Source of the DNA: Hymenobacter nivis
Lineage (GTDB): Bacteria; Bacteroidota; Bacteroidia; Cytophagales; Hymenobacteraceae
Assembly: GCF_003149515.1 (NCBI RefSeq)
Contig: NZ_CP029145.1
Location: forward strand, 1,426,001 to 1,490,000
Reading direction: 5' to 3'
DNA length: 64,000 nucleotides
Part shown: positions 34,810 to 44,311 of the stretch, one piece after another
Layout of the letters: every line of letters begins with the position of its first letter
Position numbering within the stretch: position 1 is the stretch's first letter
The notes under the pieces: generated by a model
Told to the model about the DNA's origin: nothing
The model's input: the letters and a program-made list of their open reading frames with translations, nothing else
Databases searched by the model: none
Made by a program: the position numbers and the translations under genes

Positions 34810-36657
34810 ATGCTCCCCCCCGCCCCCAACTACGGCTTCTCAACCCTCAGCCACGACCCGCACCTGGCCAACCCCCTGCCCCGCGCCGTGGTGCGCGACA
34901 ACAACTACCTGCTCCTCGACGGCGAGTGGCGCTTTATCATTGATTACCAAGACGTAGGGCTGAACGACGACTGGTGCCTGGGCCACGCTTACGACGGCAT
35001 TGCCAGCTGGCCCGGCTCGGTGGAGGAGCACATGGCCGCCGCCAAGGACCAAACCCACCCCGCCGTGTGGCAAGACCAGGTGGTGGCCTGGTACGAGCGC
35101 GAATTTCGCCTCCCCGAACGCGACGCCACCGACAAGCACTCACTGTTTCAACTCACGTTTGGGGCCTGCGGCTACGAAACCCGCGTGTGGCTGAACGGCC
35201 ACCTGCTGCAAACCATTGAGGGCGAGGACGTGCACTATGGCGAATACACCTCGTTCTCGTTCGAGCTACGGCCCGGCCTGTTGCAGCTCGTCAACCGCCT
35301 CACGGTGCGCATTGCCCACACGATGGACGCCGAAACGCCCCGCGGCAAGCAAGAGTCGCACGTGTACAAGCGCGGCGGCATCTGGTACCAAACCCAGACC
35401 GGGGCCGTGCGCAGCGTGTGGCTGGAGATGGTGGAGCGCAACCGTCTGCGCTCGCGCGTAAGCGTCGACAGCGTGATTGAGGACCGGCTGGTGCGCTTCA
35501 ACCTGACCACCCGCATCCAGGACCCGGGGCCCTACACGCTGCGCCTCCAAGTGTTTGAGCGCGTCGACAGCGCGCCCGCTCCGCTGGCCACCGCCGACTT
35601 CCCACTGCGCCTCGCCGCCGGGCAGCGCGAGCAGCGCGTGGTGCTGGAGCTGCCCGGGGCCCGCCTGTGGCAGCCCGGGGCCCCCAACCTGTACCGCCTC
35701 GTGGCCCAGCTCATCGACCAGGACGGCTACGCGGCCCAGATTGAGGCGGATTTCGGCCTGCGCAAAGTTGAGAGCCGCGGCAGCCGGGTGTACCTCAACA
35801 ACGCGCCCGTGTACCTCGACGGCATCCTCTACCAGCCCGGCACGGCTACCTACGAGGAAATCCGCCGCCACTTCTACGCCATGCAGGCGCTGGGCTGCAA
35901 CCTGGTGCGGGTGCACATCGCCGGCATCGACCCGCGCCTCTACGCCCTGGCCGACGAGCTGGGCCTGCTGCTGTGGGTGGAGGTGCCTAGCCCGCACAGC
36001 TCCACGCCCCGCAGCCGCCAAAACCACCGCGCCGAGCTGCTGCGCATGCTGGCCCTGATGCAGTCGCACCCCTCGGTGGTCATCTGGAGCCTCTACAACG
36101 AAGACTGGGGCTGCCAGGACATTGCCACCAACCCCGACACCCGGGCCTACATCGTGGAGATGTACCACTACATGAAAATCAACCACCCGCAGTTTTTGGT
36201 GATTGACAACGACGGCTGGCACCATATTTCCGACCGGGGCCGCCTGAAATCAGACCTGCTCACGGCCCACCTATATACCCCCGACCTGGGCCGCTGGCAG
36301 GAGCTACTCGACCGCCTCGTGCACGGCGAGCTCGACGGCACCGCCGCCTTCCCGCTCGTGGTGGGCGACCCGTTCTTCTACCGCTGCCAGAAGCCCCTGA
36401 TTGTGAGCGAGTGGGGCGGCTTCGGCTTCTCCGACTACGGGGGCCCCGCCGACGCCGAGGCCCGCACCAGCAGCATCCGCGCCTTCAAGCACGAGCTGCG
36501 CCAGCGCTCCATCGCCGGCGACGTGTACACCCAGGCCACCAACATCGAAGACGAGCGCAACGGTCTCATCAACTTCCACACCGGGGCCCTGGAAGTGCCG
36601 GCCGGCGTGCTGGCCTCGCAGCCCGAGGTGCCGGCGGCAGGGCCTCACGGCAAATAA
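34810..36657 (+). CDS. Glycoside hydrolase family 2 enzyme, cytosolic
   Basis: 615 residues from the ATG at 34810 (MLPPAPNYGFSTLS). A jelly-roll sugar-binding domain (LLDGEWRFIIDYQDVG; HVYKRGGIWYQTQTGAVRSVW) is followed by an Ig-like domain and a TIM barrel. The acid/base glutamate is in WSLYNEDWG and the nucleophile likely in VSEWGGFGFSDYGG. There is no signal peptide, so it acts on imported sugars. Beta-galactosidase, mannosidase and glucuronidase are all possible; nothing in the sequence settles it. It stands alone. Confidence 0.88.
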   Translation: MLPPAPNYGFSTLSHDPHLANPLPRAVVRDNNYLLLDGEWRFIIDYQDVGLNDDWCLGHAYDGIASWPGSVEEHMAAAKDQTHPAVWQDQVVAWYEREFRLPERDATDKHSLFQLTFGACGYETRVWLNGHLLQTIEGEDVHYGEYTSFSFELRPGLLQLVNRLTVRIAHTMDAETPRGKQESHVYKRGGIWYQTQTGAVRSVWLEMVERNRLRSRVSVDSVIEDRLVRFNLTTRIQDPGPYTLRLQVFERVDSAPAPLATADFPLRLAAGQREQRVVLELPGARLWQPGAPNLYRLVAQLIDQDGYAAQIEADFGLRKVESRGSRVYLNNAPVYLDGILYQPGTATYEEIRRHFYAMQALGCNLVRVHIAGIDPRLYALADELGLLLWVEVPSPHSSTPRSRQNHRAELLRMLALMQSHPSVVIWSLYNEDWGCQDIATNPDTRAYIVEMYHYMKINHPQFLVIDNDGWHHISDRGRLKSDLLTAHLYTPDLGRWQELLDRLVHGELDGTAAFPLVVGDPFFYRCQKPLIVSEWGGFGFSDYGGPADAEARTSSIRAFKHELRQRSIAGDVYTQATNIEDERNGLINFHTGALEVPAGVLASQPEVPAAGPHGK

Positions 36658-36697
36658 CTAACCGGGCGGGGCCGAACCCCTGGCCCCGCCTGCGGGT

Positions 36698-36705
36698 TAT
36701 CTTTG
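36698..36705 (+). promoter_or_regulatory. -7 box TATCTTTG before mrp
   Basis: Exact TAnnTTTG match 32 bases before the mrp ATG. No TTTG element is visible 19-23 bases upstream, so only half of the promoter is supported. Confidence 0.55.
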
Positions 36706-36736
36706 CACAGCGCCCCCAACGGGCGCCGCACCCAAG

Positions 36737-37837
36737 ATGCCGATAACCGAAGAAGCCGTTTTTAAGGCCCTGAGCTACGTGGAGGAGCCCGACTTGGGCC
36801 AGGACCTGGTAACCCTCAAAATGATTGAGGACGTGCACATTGACGGCCTCACCGTGGCCTTCACCGTGGTGCTCACCACGCCCGCCTGCCCCCTCAAGCA
36901 GCTCATCCACGACGCCTGCGAGCGGGCCATCCACACGATGGTGGACAAGGACGCCAACGTGGTGATTACCATGAACTCGCGCGTGACCACCCTGCGCAAC
37001 AACAACGAGCTGCTGCCCGGCGTAAAAAACATCATCGCCATTGCCTCGGGCAAGGGCGGCGTAGGCAAAAGCACCATCACGGCTAACCTGGCGGTGGCGC
37101 TGGCCGCCTCCGGGGCCAAAGTAGGTTTGATTGACGCCGATATTTCGGGCCCCAGCATGCCGCTGATGTTCGGGGTGGAAGATTCCAAGCCGCACGTGTT
37201 CCAGGGCCCCAACGGCAAGAACCTCATCCAGCCCATCGAGCGCTACGGCGTGAAGCTGATGAGCATCGGCTTCTTGGCCCCGGCCGAAAGCGCCATCGTG
37301 TGGCGGGGCCCCATGGCCTCGTCAGCCCTCAAGCAATTCATCACCGAAGTGGAGTGGGGCGAGCTGGATTACCTGCTGCTCGACCTGCCCCCCGGCACCT
37401 CCGATATCCACCTCACGCTGGTGCAGTCGGTGCCCGTGACCGGGGCCGTCATCGTGACCACACCGCAGCGCGTGGCCTTGGCCGATGCCCAGAAGGGCCT
37501 CCAAATGTTCCGCCAGCCCCAGATCAACGTACCCGTACTGGGCATCGTCGAAAACATGGCTTGGTTCACGCCGGCCGAGCTGCCCGACAATAAATACTTT
37601 ATCTTCGGCGAAAACGGCGGCCAGCGCCTGGCCGAGCTGCACGACGTGCCCCTGTTGGGCCAGCTGCCGCTGGTGCAAAGCATTCGCGAGGACGGCGACC
37701 AGGGCCGGCCCGCCGTGCTCGACGCCACGTCGGCCGTGGGCCAGGCCTTTGCCAATCTGGCCGAAGCCGTGGCCCGGCAAGTGAGTATTCGCAACAACAT
37801 CGCGCCCAAAACCACCGTGGTGGAAATGCAGCGCTAG
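36737..37837 (+). CDS. mrp: Mrp/NBP35-family Fe-S carrier ATPase
   Basis: 366 residues. An N-terminal MIP18/DUF59 domain (1-85) precedes a P-loop ATPase with the deviant Walker A SGKGGVGKST (104-113), DADISGPS (137-144) and LLLDLPPGTSD. It assembles or carries Fe-S clusters to apoproteins. The two cysteines found near GxxENM in E. coli ApbC are absent here (the segment reads VENMAWFTPAELPDNKY), which is typical of Bacteroidota homologues. A NifU-like gene follows. Confidence 0.92.
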   Translation: MPITEEAVFKALSYVEEPDLGQDLVTLKMIEDVHIDGLTVAFTVVLTTPACPLKQLIHDACERAIHTMVDKDANVVITMNSRVTTLRNNNELLPGVKNIIAIASGKGGVGKSTITANLAVALAASGAKVGLIDADISGPSMPLMFGVEDSKPHVFQGPNGKNLIQPIERYGVKLMSIGFLAPAESAIVWRGPMASSALKQFITEVEWGELDYLLLDLPPGTSDIHLTLVQSVPVTGAVIVTTPQRVALADAQKGLQMFRQPQINVPVLGIVENMAWFTPAELPDNKYFIFGENGGQRLAELHDVPLLGQLPLVQSIREDGDQGRPAVLDATSAVGQAFANLAEAVARQVSIRNNIAPKTTVVEMQR

Positions 37838-37839
37838 CT

Positions 37840-37945
37840 AATTAATTATGAATTGAGAATTATGAATTGAAACGCCCGTTACCGGCCGCCGTTACCGTTT
37901 ATAATCTCTGATTCACAACTCATAATTTATAACTCATAATTAAAA
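37840..37945. repeat. AT-rich inverted spacer between mrp and the NifU-like gene
   Basis: AATTATGAATTGAGAATTAT on the left is mirrored by CATAATTTATAACTCATAAT on the right around a GC-rich core. It is similar in kind to the spacer at 1238-1340. Confidence 0.6.
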
Positions 37946-37950
37946 AGGAA

Positions 37951-38187
37951 ATGCTCCTCGACCATCCCCTGCTGCCCCGCATCGAAGCCGCCCTGGACGA
38001 TTTGCGCCCTTACCTGGCCACCGACGGCGGCAACGTGCGCGTGGCCAACATCACCGCCGAAGGCGTTCTCCAACTCGAATGGGAAGGCGCCTGCGGGGCT
38101 TGCCCCATGTCGCCGATGACGCGCGCCGGCCTCGAGGATTCCGTGCGCAGAGCCGTGCCAGAAATCACGGCCGTAGAAGCTAAATAA
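37951..38187 (+). CDS. NifU C-terminal-domain Fe-S protein
   Basis: 78-residue stand-alone NifU-like domain. It has the cluster-binding GACGACPMS motif (C48 and C51) and the DGGNVRV block. It carries or donates an Fe-S cluster, most likely in the same pathway as Mrp encoded just upstream. The ATG at 37951 follows AAAAAGGAA, a good ribosome site. Confidence 0.93.
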   Translation: MLLDHPLLPRIEAALDDLRPYLATDGGNVRVANITAEGVLQLEWEGACGACPMSPMTRAGLEDSVRRAVPEITAVEAK

Positions 38188-38300
38188 ACTTTTACCCATC
38201 AACTACTTGCCTCGGGCTTGGGTTGCGGCTGCCACGCCAAGCGTGCGGTAGCTACAACCCGAACCTGGGGTATTCGTTTGTAGGAGCTTACCCCCTTTGC

Positions 38301-39587
38301 ATGTCCGTTTCCGCCCTGAACGACTCCAGCCTGCGTGCCTGGATTGACATTCCGTTCCAGCACGATTTCCCCATCCAGAACCTGCCGTTCGGCGTATTTG
38401 AAACCGACGAGCGGGGCCCCCGCCTGGCCGTGGCCATCGGCGACTACGTGCTGGACCTGTACGTACTCAGCACCTTCGGCTTTTTCGACGACCTCACCGA
38501 GTTGGGCAACGCCCAGCCGCGGGTGTTCCGCCGCCGCTCGCTGAACGGGTTTTTGCGGCTGGGTCAGCCGGCGTGGCGCGCCGTGCGCCAGCGCGTAAGC
38601 GAGCTATTGCGCCACGACAACGCCGACTTGCGCGACCATCCTGAAGCCGCCCACGCCGCCTTGGTGCGCCAGCGCGACGTAGCCATGCTGCGCCCCGTGA
38701 AGCCCGCCAACTACACCGATTTCTACAGCAGCCTGACGCACGCCGCCAACGTGGGCACCATGTTCCGGGGCCCCGAAAACGCCTTGCTGCCCAACTGGCG
38801 GCACCTGCCAGTCGCCTACCACGGCCGCGCCAGCAGCATCGTGGCCAGTGGCACGCCCATCCGGCGGCCCCGGGGCCAAATGCTGGCACCCGGCGCCGAC
38901 GCGCCCACCTTCGGCCCCAGCCAGCAGCTCGATTTTGAGCTGGAAATGGCCTTTATTGTGGGCGCGCCTTCAAACCTAGGCACGCCCGTGCCCATCGAGG
39001 AGGCCGAAGACCACATTTTCGGCCTGTGCCTGTTCAACGACTGGAGCGCCCGCGACGTGCAAAGCTGGGAGTACGTGCCGCTGGGGCCCTTCCTGGGAAA
39101 GAACTTTGGCAGTAGCCTGGGGCCCTGGGTGGTTACGCTTGACGCGCTGGAGCCCTTCCGCACCGCCGGCCCGGCGCAGGAGCCCACGCCCCTGCCCTAC
39201 CTGCAAACCACCGGCGACCACCACTTCGCCATCCAGCTCGAAGCCTCCCTGGCGCCCGCCGGGGGCCCCGAAACGGTGCTGGCCCGCCCCGCCTTCCAGG
39301 GCCTGTACTGGAGCATGGCCCAGCAACTGGCCCACCATACCTCCAACGGCTGCAACCTGGAAGTGGGCGACGTGTGCGCCTCCGGCACCATTTCCGACCC
39401 CGGCGCCTTCGGCTCGCTGCTGGAGCTGGCCGTGCGCGGCACCCAGCCCGTGCCCCTGGCCGACGGCAGCACCCGCGTTTTCCTCCTCGACGGCGATACC
39501 GTAACGCTGCGCGCCTACGCCGAGGCCGACGGCGTGCGCATCGGCTTTGGCGAGGTGAGCGGAATGATTTTACCCGCCGCGGAATAA
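38301..39587 (+). CDS. fahA: Fumarylacetoacetase
   Basis: 428 residues. The enzyme splits fumarylacetoacetate into fumarate and acetoacetate at the end of tyrosine breakdown. Visible blocks are DFYSSLTHAANVGTMFRG, HGRASSIV, QQLDFELEMAFIVG (metal-binding acids), LFNDWSARDVQSWEYVPLGP and HTSNGCNLEVGD. The ATG at 38301 is chosen; the upstream extension to 38223 has no similarity. No other tyrosine-catabolic gene is nearby. Confidence 0.95.
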   Translation: MSVSALNDSSLRAWIDIPFQHDFPIQNLPFGVFETDERGPRLAVAIGDYVLDLYVLSTFGFFDDLTELGNAQPRVFRRRSLNGFLRLGQPAWRAVRQRVSELLRHDNADLRDHPEAAHAALVRQRDVAMLRPVKPANYTDFYSSLTHAANVGTMFRGPENALLPNWRHLPVAYHGRASSIVASGTPIRRPRGQMLAPGADAPTFGPSQQLDFELEMAFIVGAPSNLGTPVPIEEAEDHIFGLCLFNDWSARDVQSWEYVPLGPFLGKNFGSSLGPWVVTLDALEPFRTAGPAQEPTPLPYLQTTGDHHFAIQLEASLAPAGGPETVLARPAFQGLYWSMAQQLAHHTSNGCNLEVGDVCASGTISDPGAFGSLLELAVRGTQPVPLADGSTRVFLLDGDTVTLRAYAEADGVRIGFGEVSGMILPAAE

Positions 39588-39608
39588 TCAGCGAGACTTC
39601 GCGCGCCG

Positions 39609-40205
39609 CTAGTGCATTCGGTCGTCGCGCACGGGCAGGTTCGTTACGATGTCACCCTCGATTTTTAGTAGTTCCTGCAAGCGGGCGTCTACGTCGTAGT
39701 CGGCGCAGTATTCTTTGGCCAAATCGACGTAGCTCACGAAATGGCCGGCTTCCGACACCATCAGCTCGTAGTAGAACTGGCTCAGCCCAGGGTCGGGAAT
39801 GTGCTTCCAGAGCAGCTTGAATCGCTCGCAGCTGCGCGCTTCGATGAGGGCCGACACGAGGAGCTGGTCCAGAAGCTGGCGTTCGCGGGCCCCGCCTTTG
39901 CGCACGTGGGCCAGCAGCTGCACCACGTACTCGTCGCGGCGCGGGCGGCCCAGCACGAAGCCGCGCTTGCGCAGCTCGTCGAGCACGCGCTCGAAGTGGC
40001 TCCACTCCTCGGCCACGAGCAGCGTCAGCTCGTCCACCAGCCGGGTTTTCTCGGGGTAGTGGATGATCATGCTGATGCCGGTGCTGGCCGCTTTCTGCTC
40101 GCACCAGGCATGGTCGACGAGGATATCTTCGATGTTTTTGCTGGCAATATCCACCCACCGCGGGTCGGTATTCAGCTTAAGTTTCAGGATAGTTTTCTCT
40201 TTCAT
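39609..40205 (-). CDS. miaE: tRNA-(ms2io6A37) hydroxylase
   Basis: 198 residues from MKEKTILKLKLN. Ferritin-like diiron monooxygenase that hydroxylates the isopentenyl group of ms2i6A37 in tRNA. Iron-ligand blocks are AWCEQKAA (first E), AEEWSHFERVL (ExxH) and ALIEARSCERFKLL with SEAGHFVSYV (ExxH). The family is about 195-200 residues, so it is full length. Its substrate is made by MiaB, encoded at 50658-52094. An upstream in-frame ATG at 40238 is less likely. Confidence 0.92.
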   Translation of the reverse strand: MKEKTILKLKLNTDPRWVDIASKNIEDILVDHAWCEQKAASTGISMIIHYPEKTRLVDELTLLVAEEWSHFERVLDELRKRGFVLGRPRRDEYVVQLLAHVRKGGARERQLLDQLLVSALIEARSCERFKLLWKHIPDPGLSQFYYELMVSEAGHFVSYVDLAKEYCADYDVDARLQELLKIEGDIVTNLPVRDDRMH

Positions 40206-40286
40206 AAAACGGATGGCCGAATTAATTATCCAGCCCAATTAATTTACCTAAATCACGCAGTAATTAATTTGCGCCGCTGCCCGGTG

Positions 40287-42416
40287 CTAATTAAAAAACT
40301 TCCAATTCAGCCCGAACTGGAGGCGGCGGGGGTACGCGGGGTAGAACGGCGAAGCGAAATAGCCCTGCCCGGCCAGGCCTTGGTTGAGGTAGGGCACTTT
40401 CAAAAATACCGAGACGGTTTTGATGTCGGCCGCGAAAAAGGCGCTGGCCACGCCATAGTTGCGGATGGTGAAATCGTCCTGCAAATAGAACTGCTGCGTG
40501 CTGGGGCTGTAACCGTAACCCTTGAACCGCGACTGGTAGTAGAACTCCAGACCCACCTGCGTGAACATAGCCCGGCCAAAAATGTAGCTCTGGTAGTACG
40601 CCCGCGACTCGGTGACGAGAGCAGGGATGCGCAAGGCAGCACCCTCGTTCCCGGCCCCATAAGTGTATATGCCTTGGTTATCGAACCCGAACCGACCGAA
40701 ACGCACCCGGTGCCGAGCCGAGCCAATGAGCAGCTGCTTGGTGGTGGAGAGTTGCGCAGGTGTCCCGTTCTTGTCATAATACACGTAGTTGACCAAGTTC
40801 ACCACCGATGCGCTGGCCTCGAATAAATGGTCGGCAAAGCCCGGCAGTGCCTGCCGCAGCCGGCCCGTGAACTGCTGGGTTGACGTGTTTTTAAATGTGG
40901 CGTTACCATTTTTATCTGCGTATTGCCATTTGTAATGATTACCTAAAAATTCGCGCTGTGTGAGCGTAGGCGAATACGAGGTGATTAATATTTCACCCGA
41001 TAGGGGCCCTGTGCGTATCGTGCCGCGCAGCCAGTACTCACTGTTGCGAATCGTTCGAAAAATACTGTCACGCAACAACCCTAAATCAGGAACTTTGAGT
41101 TCTCCGGCTACTTCCACTGCGTAACTGCCGCGGTAGTTAAAAGCTGCCGTACCACCCACGAACTCCTCGAGATAATTACGGCTTTGCACCCGCTGCAACC
41201 TAGTGGCGGCCGTGGGAATCCCGCTCGGTGTGGTGGGTTGAATAACGTAAGCTGTATCGGAATAGGCCGCCAGAAAAGCGTTGCGCAACCGCCCGTACAC
41301 GCGGTATTCCACGGCGGTATTGCCCAGCGCGTTGATGTGGCCCAGCAGGCCGAAGGTGTTCTCCACCTGCTTGTAATCAACCCGGTCGAGGGTGCTGGTT
41401 TTGGTGCGCAGCTTCGTATTGGGGTAAAACAGCAGGGTCGTATCGGGGAGGTTGCGCGGGAGCAAGCCGTCGGAGTAGTTATTGTACTGGTGCTTAAAAT
41501 CGAGCACGTGGTAAGCAGTCAGGCCCCGACCCAGCAGCCGGTAGCTCTGGAAGGCGTGCAACTGGTCGCGGTTCTCGGTGTTTTGGGCCTGCGCCAGGTA
41601 CACCCGCTCGCTGGAATAGTTGAACAGGTTGCCGGGGTAAGCAGGGTTTTGGACGCGGTTCACCGTATCACGTTTCTCCGTGTCGCGCGGCCACACGCCG
41701 CCCTGCTCCACGGCGCGCTGGCGGCTGGTGCTGATGTTGGCCAGCAGGCGGTAGCGGCCGTTTTCGGACTGGTAGCGGGTGAAAAACAGCAGGTTGCTGT
41801 GCTCCACCAGGCCCACCCCGCCCACGGCCCCCGAGGTGGTGCCGATGATTTTGTTCGACGCGATGCGCTCGTAGGCGGCTCCCACGCTGAAGTTCTTTTT
41901 CAGGCTGCGGCTGTAGCTGATTTCAAACACCTGCTCGCCCGAGGTGGACTGCAAAATCCGGAAAAACGAGTACGGCGAGCGGCTGTCGTAGTACGGAATA
42001 TCGCTGCTTTCGCGGGCGTACTTATCGAACACGTTGCGCCCCAACCGGGCCCCCAGCTTCAGGTTAGGCTGGTAGAGCAGCGGCCGCGAGGCCGAGCCCA
42101 CCGTGCCCAAATCCTGCTGAAACGTGGAATCGTGCATCCAGAACCGGATTTGCGGCAGCTTCACCAAGCTGGTATCGACGGGCGTGCCGGCCGTGGAGTC
42201 GCGCAGCACCTCAGCCTCGTAAATGACGCGGGTAGTTTTGGGCCCGTACAGCACCTTGGTCGAGTCATCGACGACTTGGGCGTGGGCCGCCGGGGCCCCC
42301 AGCAGCAGCGCCCCGGCCAGCAGGAAGACCCCGGCGGGCCCGCCACGCCGGCCGCGGCGCAGCAAATGCAGAAAGAAAAGGAAGTAGCGCAAACGGGCAA
42401 AAGCTAAGCGGCGCAA
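40287..42416 (-). CDS. Putative porin, large outer-membrane beta-barrel
   Basis: 709 residues. A long N-terminus with a hydrophobic export signal ends near APAAHAQ (about 47). The remainder is a Tyr/Ser/Gln-rich, alternately hydrophobic barrel: SPYSFFRILQSTSGEQVFEI, KNFSVGAAYERIASNKI, FRTIRNSEYWLRGTIRTG, ending QFGLNWKFFN with a terminal aromatic-rich strand. It matches the putative beta-barrel porin family of Bacteroidota. A signal start further in (about MRRLAFARLRY) cannot be excluded. It lies 39 bases after lpxK on the same strand. Confidence 0.83.
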   Translation of the reverse strand: MRRLAFARLRYFLFFLHLLRRGRRGGPAGVFLLAGALLLGAPAAHAQVVDDSTKVLYGPKTTRVIYEAEVLRDSTAGTPVDTSLVKLPQIRFWMHDSTFQQDLGTVGSASRPLLYQPNLKLGARLGRNVFDKYARESSDIPYYDSRSPYSFFRILQSTSGEQVFEISYSRSLKKNFSVGAAYERIASNKIIGTTSGAVGGVGLVEHSNLLFFTRYQSENGRYRLLANISTSRQRAVEQGGVWPRDTEKRDTVNRVQNPAYPGNLFNYSSERVYLAQAQNTENRDQLHAFQSYRLLGRGLTAYHVLDFKHQYNNYSDGLLPRNLPDTTLLFYPNTKLRTKTSTLDRVDYKQVENTFGLLGHINALGNTAVEYRVYGRLRNAFLAAYSDTAYVIQPTTPSGIPTAATRLQRVQSRNYLEEFVGGTAAFNYRGSYAVEVAGELKVPDLGLLRDSIFRTIRNSEYWLRGTIRTGPLSGEILITSYSPTLTQREFLGNHYKWQYADKNGNATFKNTSTQQFTGRLRQALPGFADHLFEASASVVNLVNYVYYDKNGTPAQLSTTKQLLIGSARHRVRFGRFGFDNQGIYTYGAGNEGAALRIPALVTESRAYYQSYIFGRAMFTQVGLEFYYQSRFKGYGYSPSTQQFYLQDDFTIRNYGVASAFFAADIKTVSVFLKVPYLNQGLAGQGYFASPFYPAYPRRLQFGLNWKFFN

Positions 42417-42455
42417 GGCCGGGCAGGGCGAAAAAACGGGTGATGGCGCGGGGCT

Positions 42456-43517
42456 TCAGGCGGCGCGGGGCCCCGGAGGCGCGGGCAGCCGCGCGCGCAG
42501 CAAGGCCGCGTCGCGGGGGCCCAACGCGGCCCGCACCGCGATGGTATAGAGGGGCAAACCGGCTAGCGCGGCCGCCAGGGCGGGGTCGGCCAGCCGGGCG
42601 GCGTCCTTGGTGGTGGTAAAAATAGGCCAGCCGGGCCGCCAGTGCTCCCGCAGTGCCGCCAGGTCGGCGGGCACGAAGGCGTGATGGTCGGGGAAATCGG
42701 CGTGGAAGACTACTTCGTAGCCCAAGCCTTCGAGGTGCTGGCGCAGGGGCCCCGGCTGCGCAATACCGGTGAGCAGCAGCGCCGAACCGGCCGGCGCGGG
42801 CGGCCCGGCGGCTTCTGCCAGGGCCTGCGGCGGGCCGTATTCGTAGCTCGAAAACAGCACCGGGGCCCCGGGCCGGGCGTAGCACCGGATACGCTGGGCC
42901 ACGGCGGCGCAGGCGGCGGCGGGGGCCCCGGGCGGGCATTTCGTGGCAATAATGATGTCGGCCCGGCGGGCCCCGACGCGGCTCTCGCGCAGGCGGCCAG
43001 CGGGCAGCACGTGGTCGGCGTAGAATGGCCGGGCCCACTCGGTGAGCAGTACATTCAGGGCGGGGCGCACGGCGCGGTGTTGGTAGGCATCGTCGAGTAC
43101 GACGACGGTGGTTTCCGGATGCGCTTGTAATAGTAATTCCACGCCGAGGCGGCGGGCTTCGGCCACGGCCACGGGCACGCCCCGGGGCCCAAACTGCTCA
43201 AAATACTGCCACGGCTCGTCGCCCACCGTAGCCGCCGAATCGAGGGGCCCGGCCAGGCGGGGCCCCCGGGTGCGGCGGCCGTAGCCGCGGCTGAGCACGG
43301 CCGGGCGGTGGCCCTGGCGCAGCAATTCTTCGAGCAGCCAGATGACGTGCGGCGTTTTGCCGGTGCCGCCCACCCGCAGGTTGCCCACGCCCACCAGCGG
43401 CACGGCAAAGGCCTCCGAATGCTTCCAGCCCCGGTCGTACAGCCAGTTGCGAACGGCCAGCACGCCCGCGTAGAGCCAGGAGAACGGCAGCAACAAAAAG
43501 GCGAATCCAGCGGGCAT
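42456..43517 (-). CDS. lpxK: Tetraacyldisaccharide 4'-kinase
   Basis: 353 residues from MPAGFAFLLLPFSW. It phosphorylates the 4' position of lipid A disaccharide at the inner membrane. One N-terminal membrane helix (1-22) precedes the P-loop block GNLRVGGTGKTP (45-56); RGYGRR and VLDDAYQHRAV are also diagnostic. The longer open frame to 43862 is a shadow of the divergent gene. A TACTTTTG box lies 31 bases upstream. Confidence 0.95.
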   Translation of the reverse strand: MPAGFAFLLLPFSWLYAGVLAVRNWLYDRGWKHSEAFAVPLVGVGNLRVGGTGKTPHVIWLLEELLRQGHRPAVLSRGYGRRTRGPRLAGPLDSAATVGDEPWQYFEQFGPRGVPVAVAEARRLGVELLLQAHPETTVVVLDDAYQHRAVRPALNVLLTEWARPFYADHVLPAGRLRESRVGARRADIIIATKCPPGAPAAACAAVAQRIRCYARPGAPVLFSSYEYGPPQALAEAAGPPAPAGSALLLTGIAQPGPLRQHLEGLGYEVVFHADFPDHHAFVPADLAALREHWRPGWPIFTTTKDAARLADPALAAALAGLPLYTIAVRAALGPRDAALLRARLPAPPGPRAA

Positions 43518-43547
43518 ACGGGGGCAATGTTCCAAAGCAACGGCCCG

Positions 43548-43555
43548 CAAAAGTA
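43548..43555 (-). promoter_or_regulatory. lpxK promoter -7 box TACTTTTG
   Basis: Exact TAnnTTTG match on the minus strand, with TTTG 23 bases upstream at 43579-43582. That spacing is slightly long. It lies 31 bases before the lpxK start. Confidence 0.6.
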
Positions 43556-43634
43556 CGGCCGCCGCCGGCCCGCCCGCACAAATCGGCGGCCGCGTGGTTG
43601 CTTGCAGCATCCTTATCCGCCGCGGGCCTCCACT

Positions 43635-44291
43635 ATGCGTTTCCCCTTGTATTTGCTGGCCCTGCTGGGGCCCCTGGCCACCCGGCCCGCCACCGCCCAA
43701 ACTGCCGTCGCCGACACGCTGCGGCCCGCTACCCTGCCGCCCGCGGCGGGGCCTCTGCACGGGTTCGACGCCGAGCGCAGCCGCCTCGACCAGCGCGGGT
43801 TGCTCGTGCTGGGCACTTGGGCGGCGGGCAACTTGCTGGTCAGCGGCATTGCCACGGGCCAAACCGACGGCTCAGCCCACTACTTCCACCAAATGAACAT
43901 CGGCTGGGGCGCCGTGAACCTGGCGCTGGCTGGGGCCGGCCTGCTGGCCGCCCGCCGCGCCGCCCGCGCCCCCGGGGCCCCCACCGACCGCCCCAGCGCC
44001 GTGCGCGCCCAGCTGCGCACCGAAAACCTCTATCTCTTCAACGCTGGCCTCGACGTGGCCTACCTGGCCACCGGCGCTTACTTCCTGGAAAAAAGCCGCA
44101 ACCCCGCCACCGACAACCCCAACCGCTGGCGCGGCTACGGGCAGTCGCTGCTGCTACAAGGCGGCTTTTTGCTGCTGTTCGACGGGTTCCAATTTGCCAC
44201 CCACCACCGGCACGGCCAGGCCCTGTACCCGCTGCTGAGCCGCGTGCGCCTGGGCCCCGGCGGAGTGGCCGTGGTGCTACCGCTGCGCTGA
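43635..44291 (+). CDS. Exported membrane protein of unknown function (DUF6992-like)
   Basis: 218 residues with a signal peptide ending at RPATAQ (about 22). Four hydrophobic stretches follow: LLVLGTWAAGNLLVSG, AVNLALAGAGLLA, YLFNAGLDVAYLATGAYFL and LLLQGGFLLLFDGFQF. Similar small proteins with this order occur in other Bacteroidota and may be DUF6992. Function is not known. It is divergent from lpxK and starts the transcript leading into the glycosylase gene. Confidence 0.7.
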   Translation: MRFPLYLLALLGPLATRPATAQTAVADTLRPATLPPAAGPLHGFDAERSRLDQRGLLVLGTWAAGNLLVSGIATGQTDGSAHYFHQMNIGWGAVNLALAGAGLLAARRAARAPGAPTDRPSAVRAQLRTENLYLFNAGLDVAYLATGAYFLEKSRNPATDNPNRWRGYGQSLLLQGGFLLLFDGFQFATHHRHGQALYPLLSRVRLGPGGVAVVLPLR

Positions 44292-44311
44292 TTTCGCCCC
44301 AATTTCGCCCC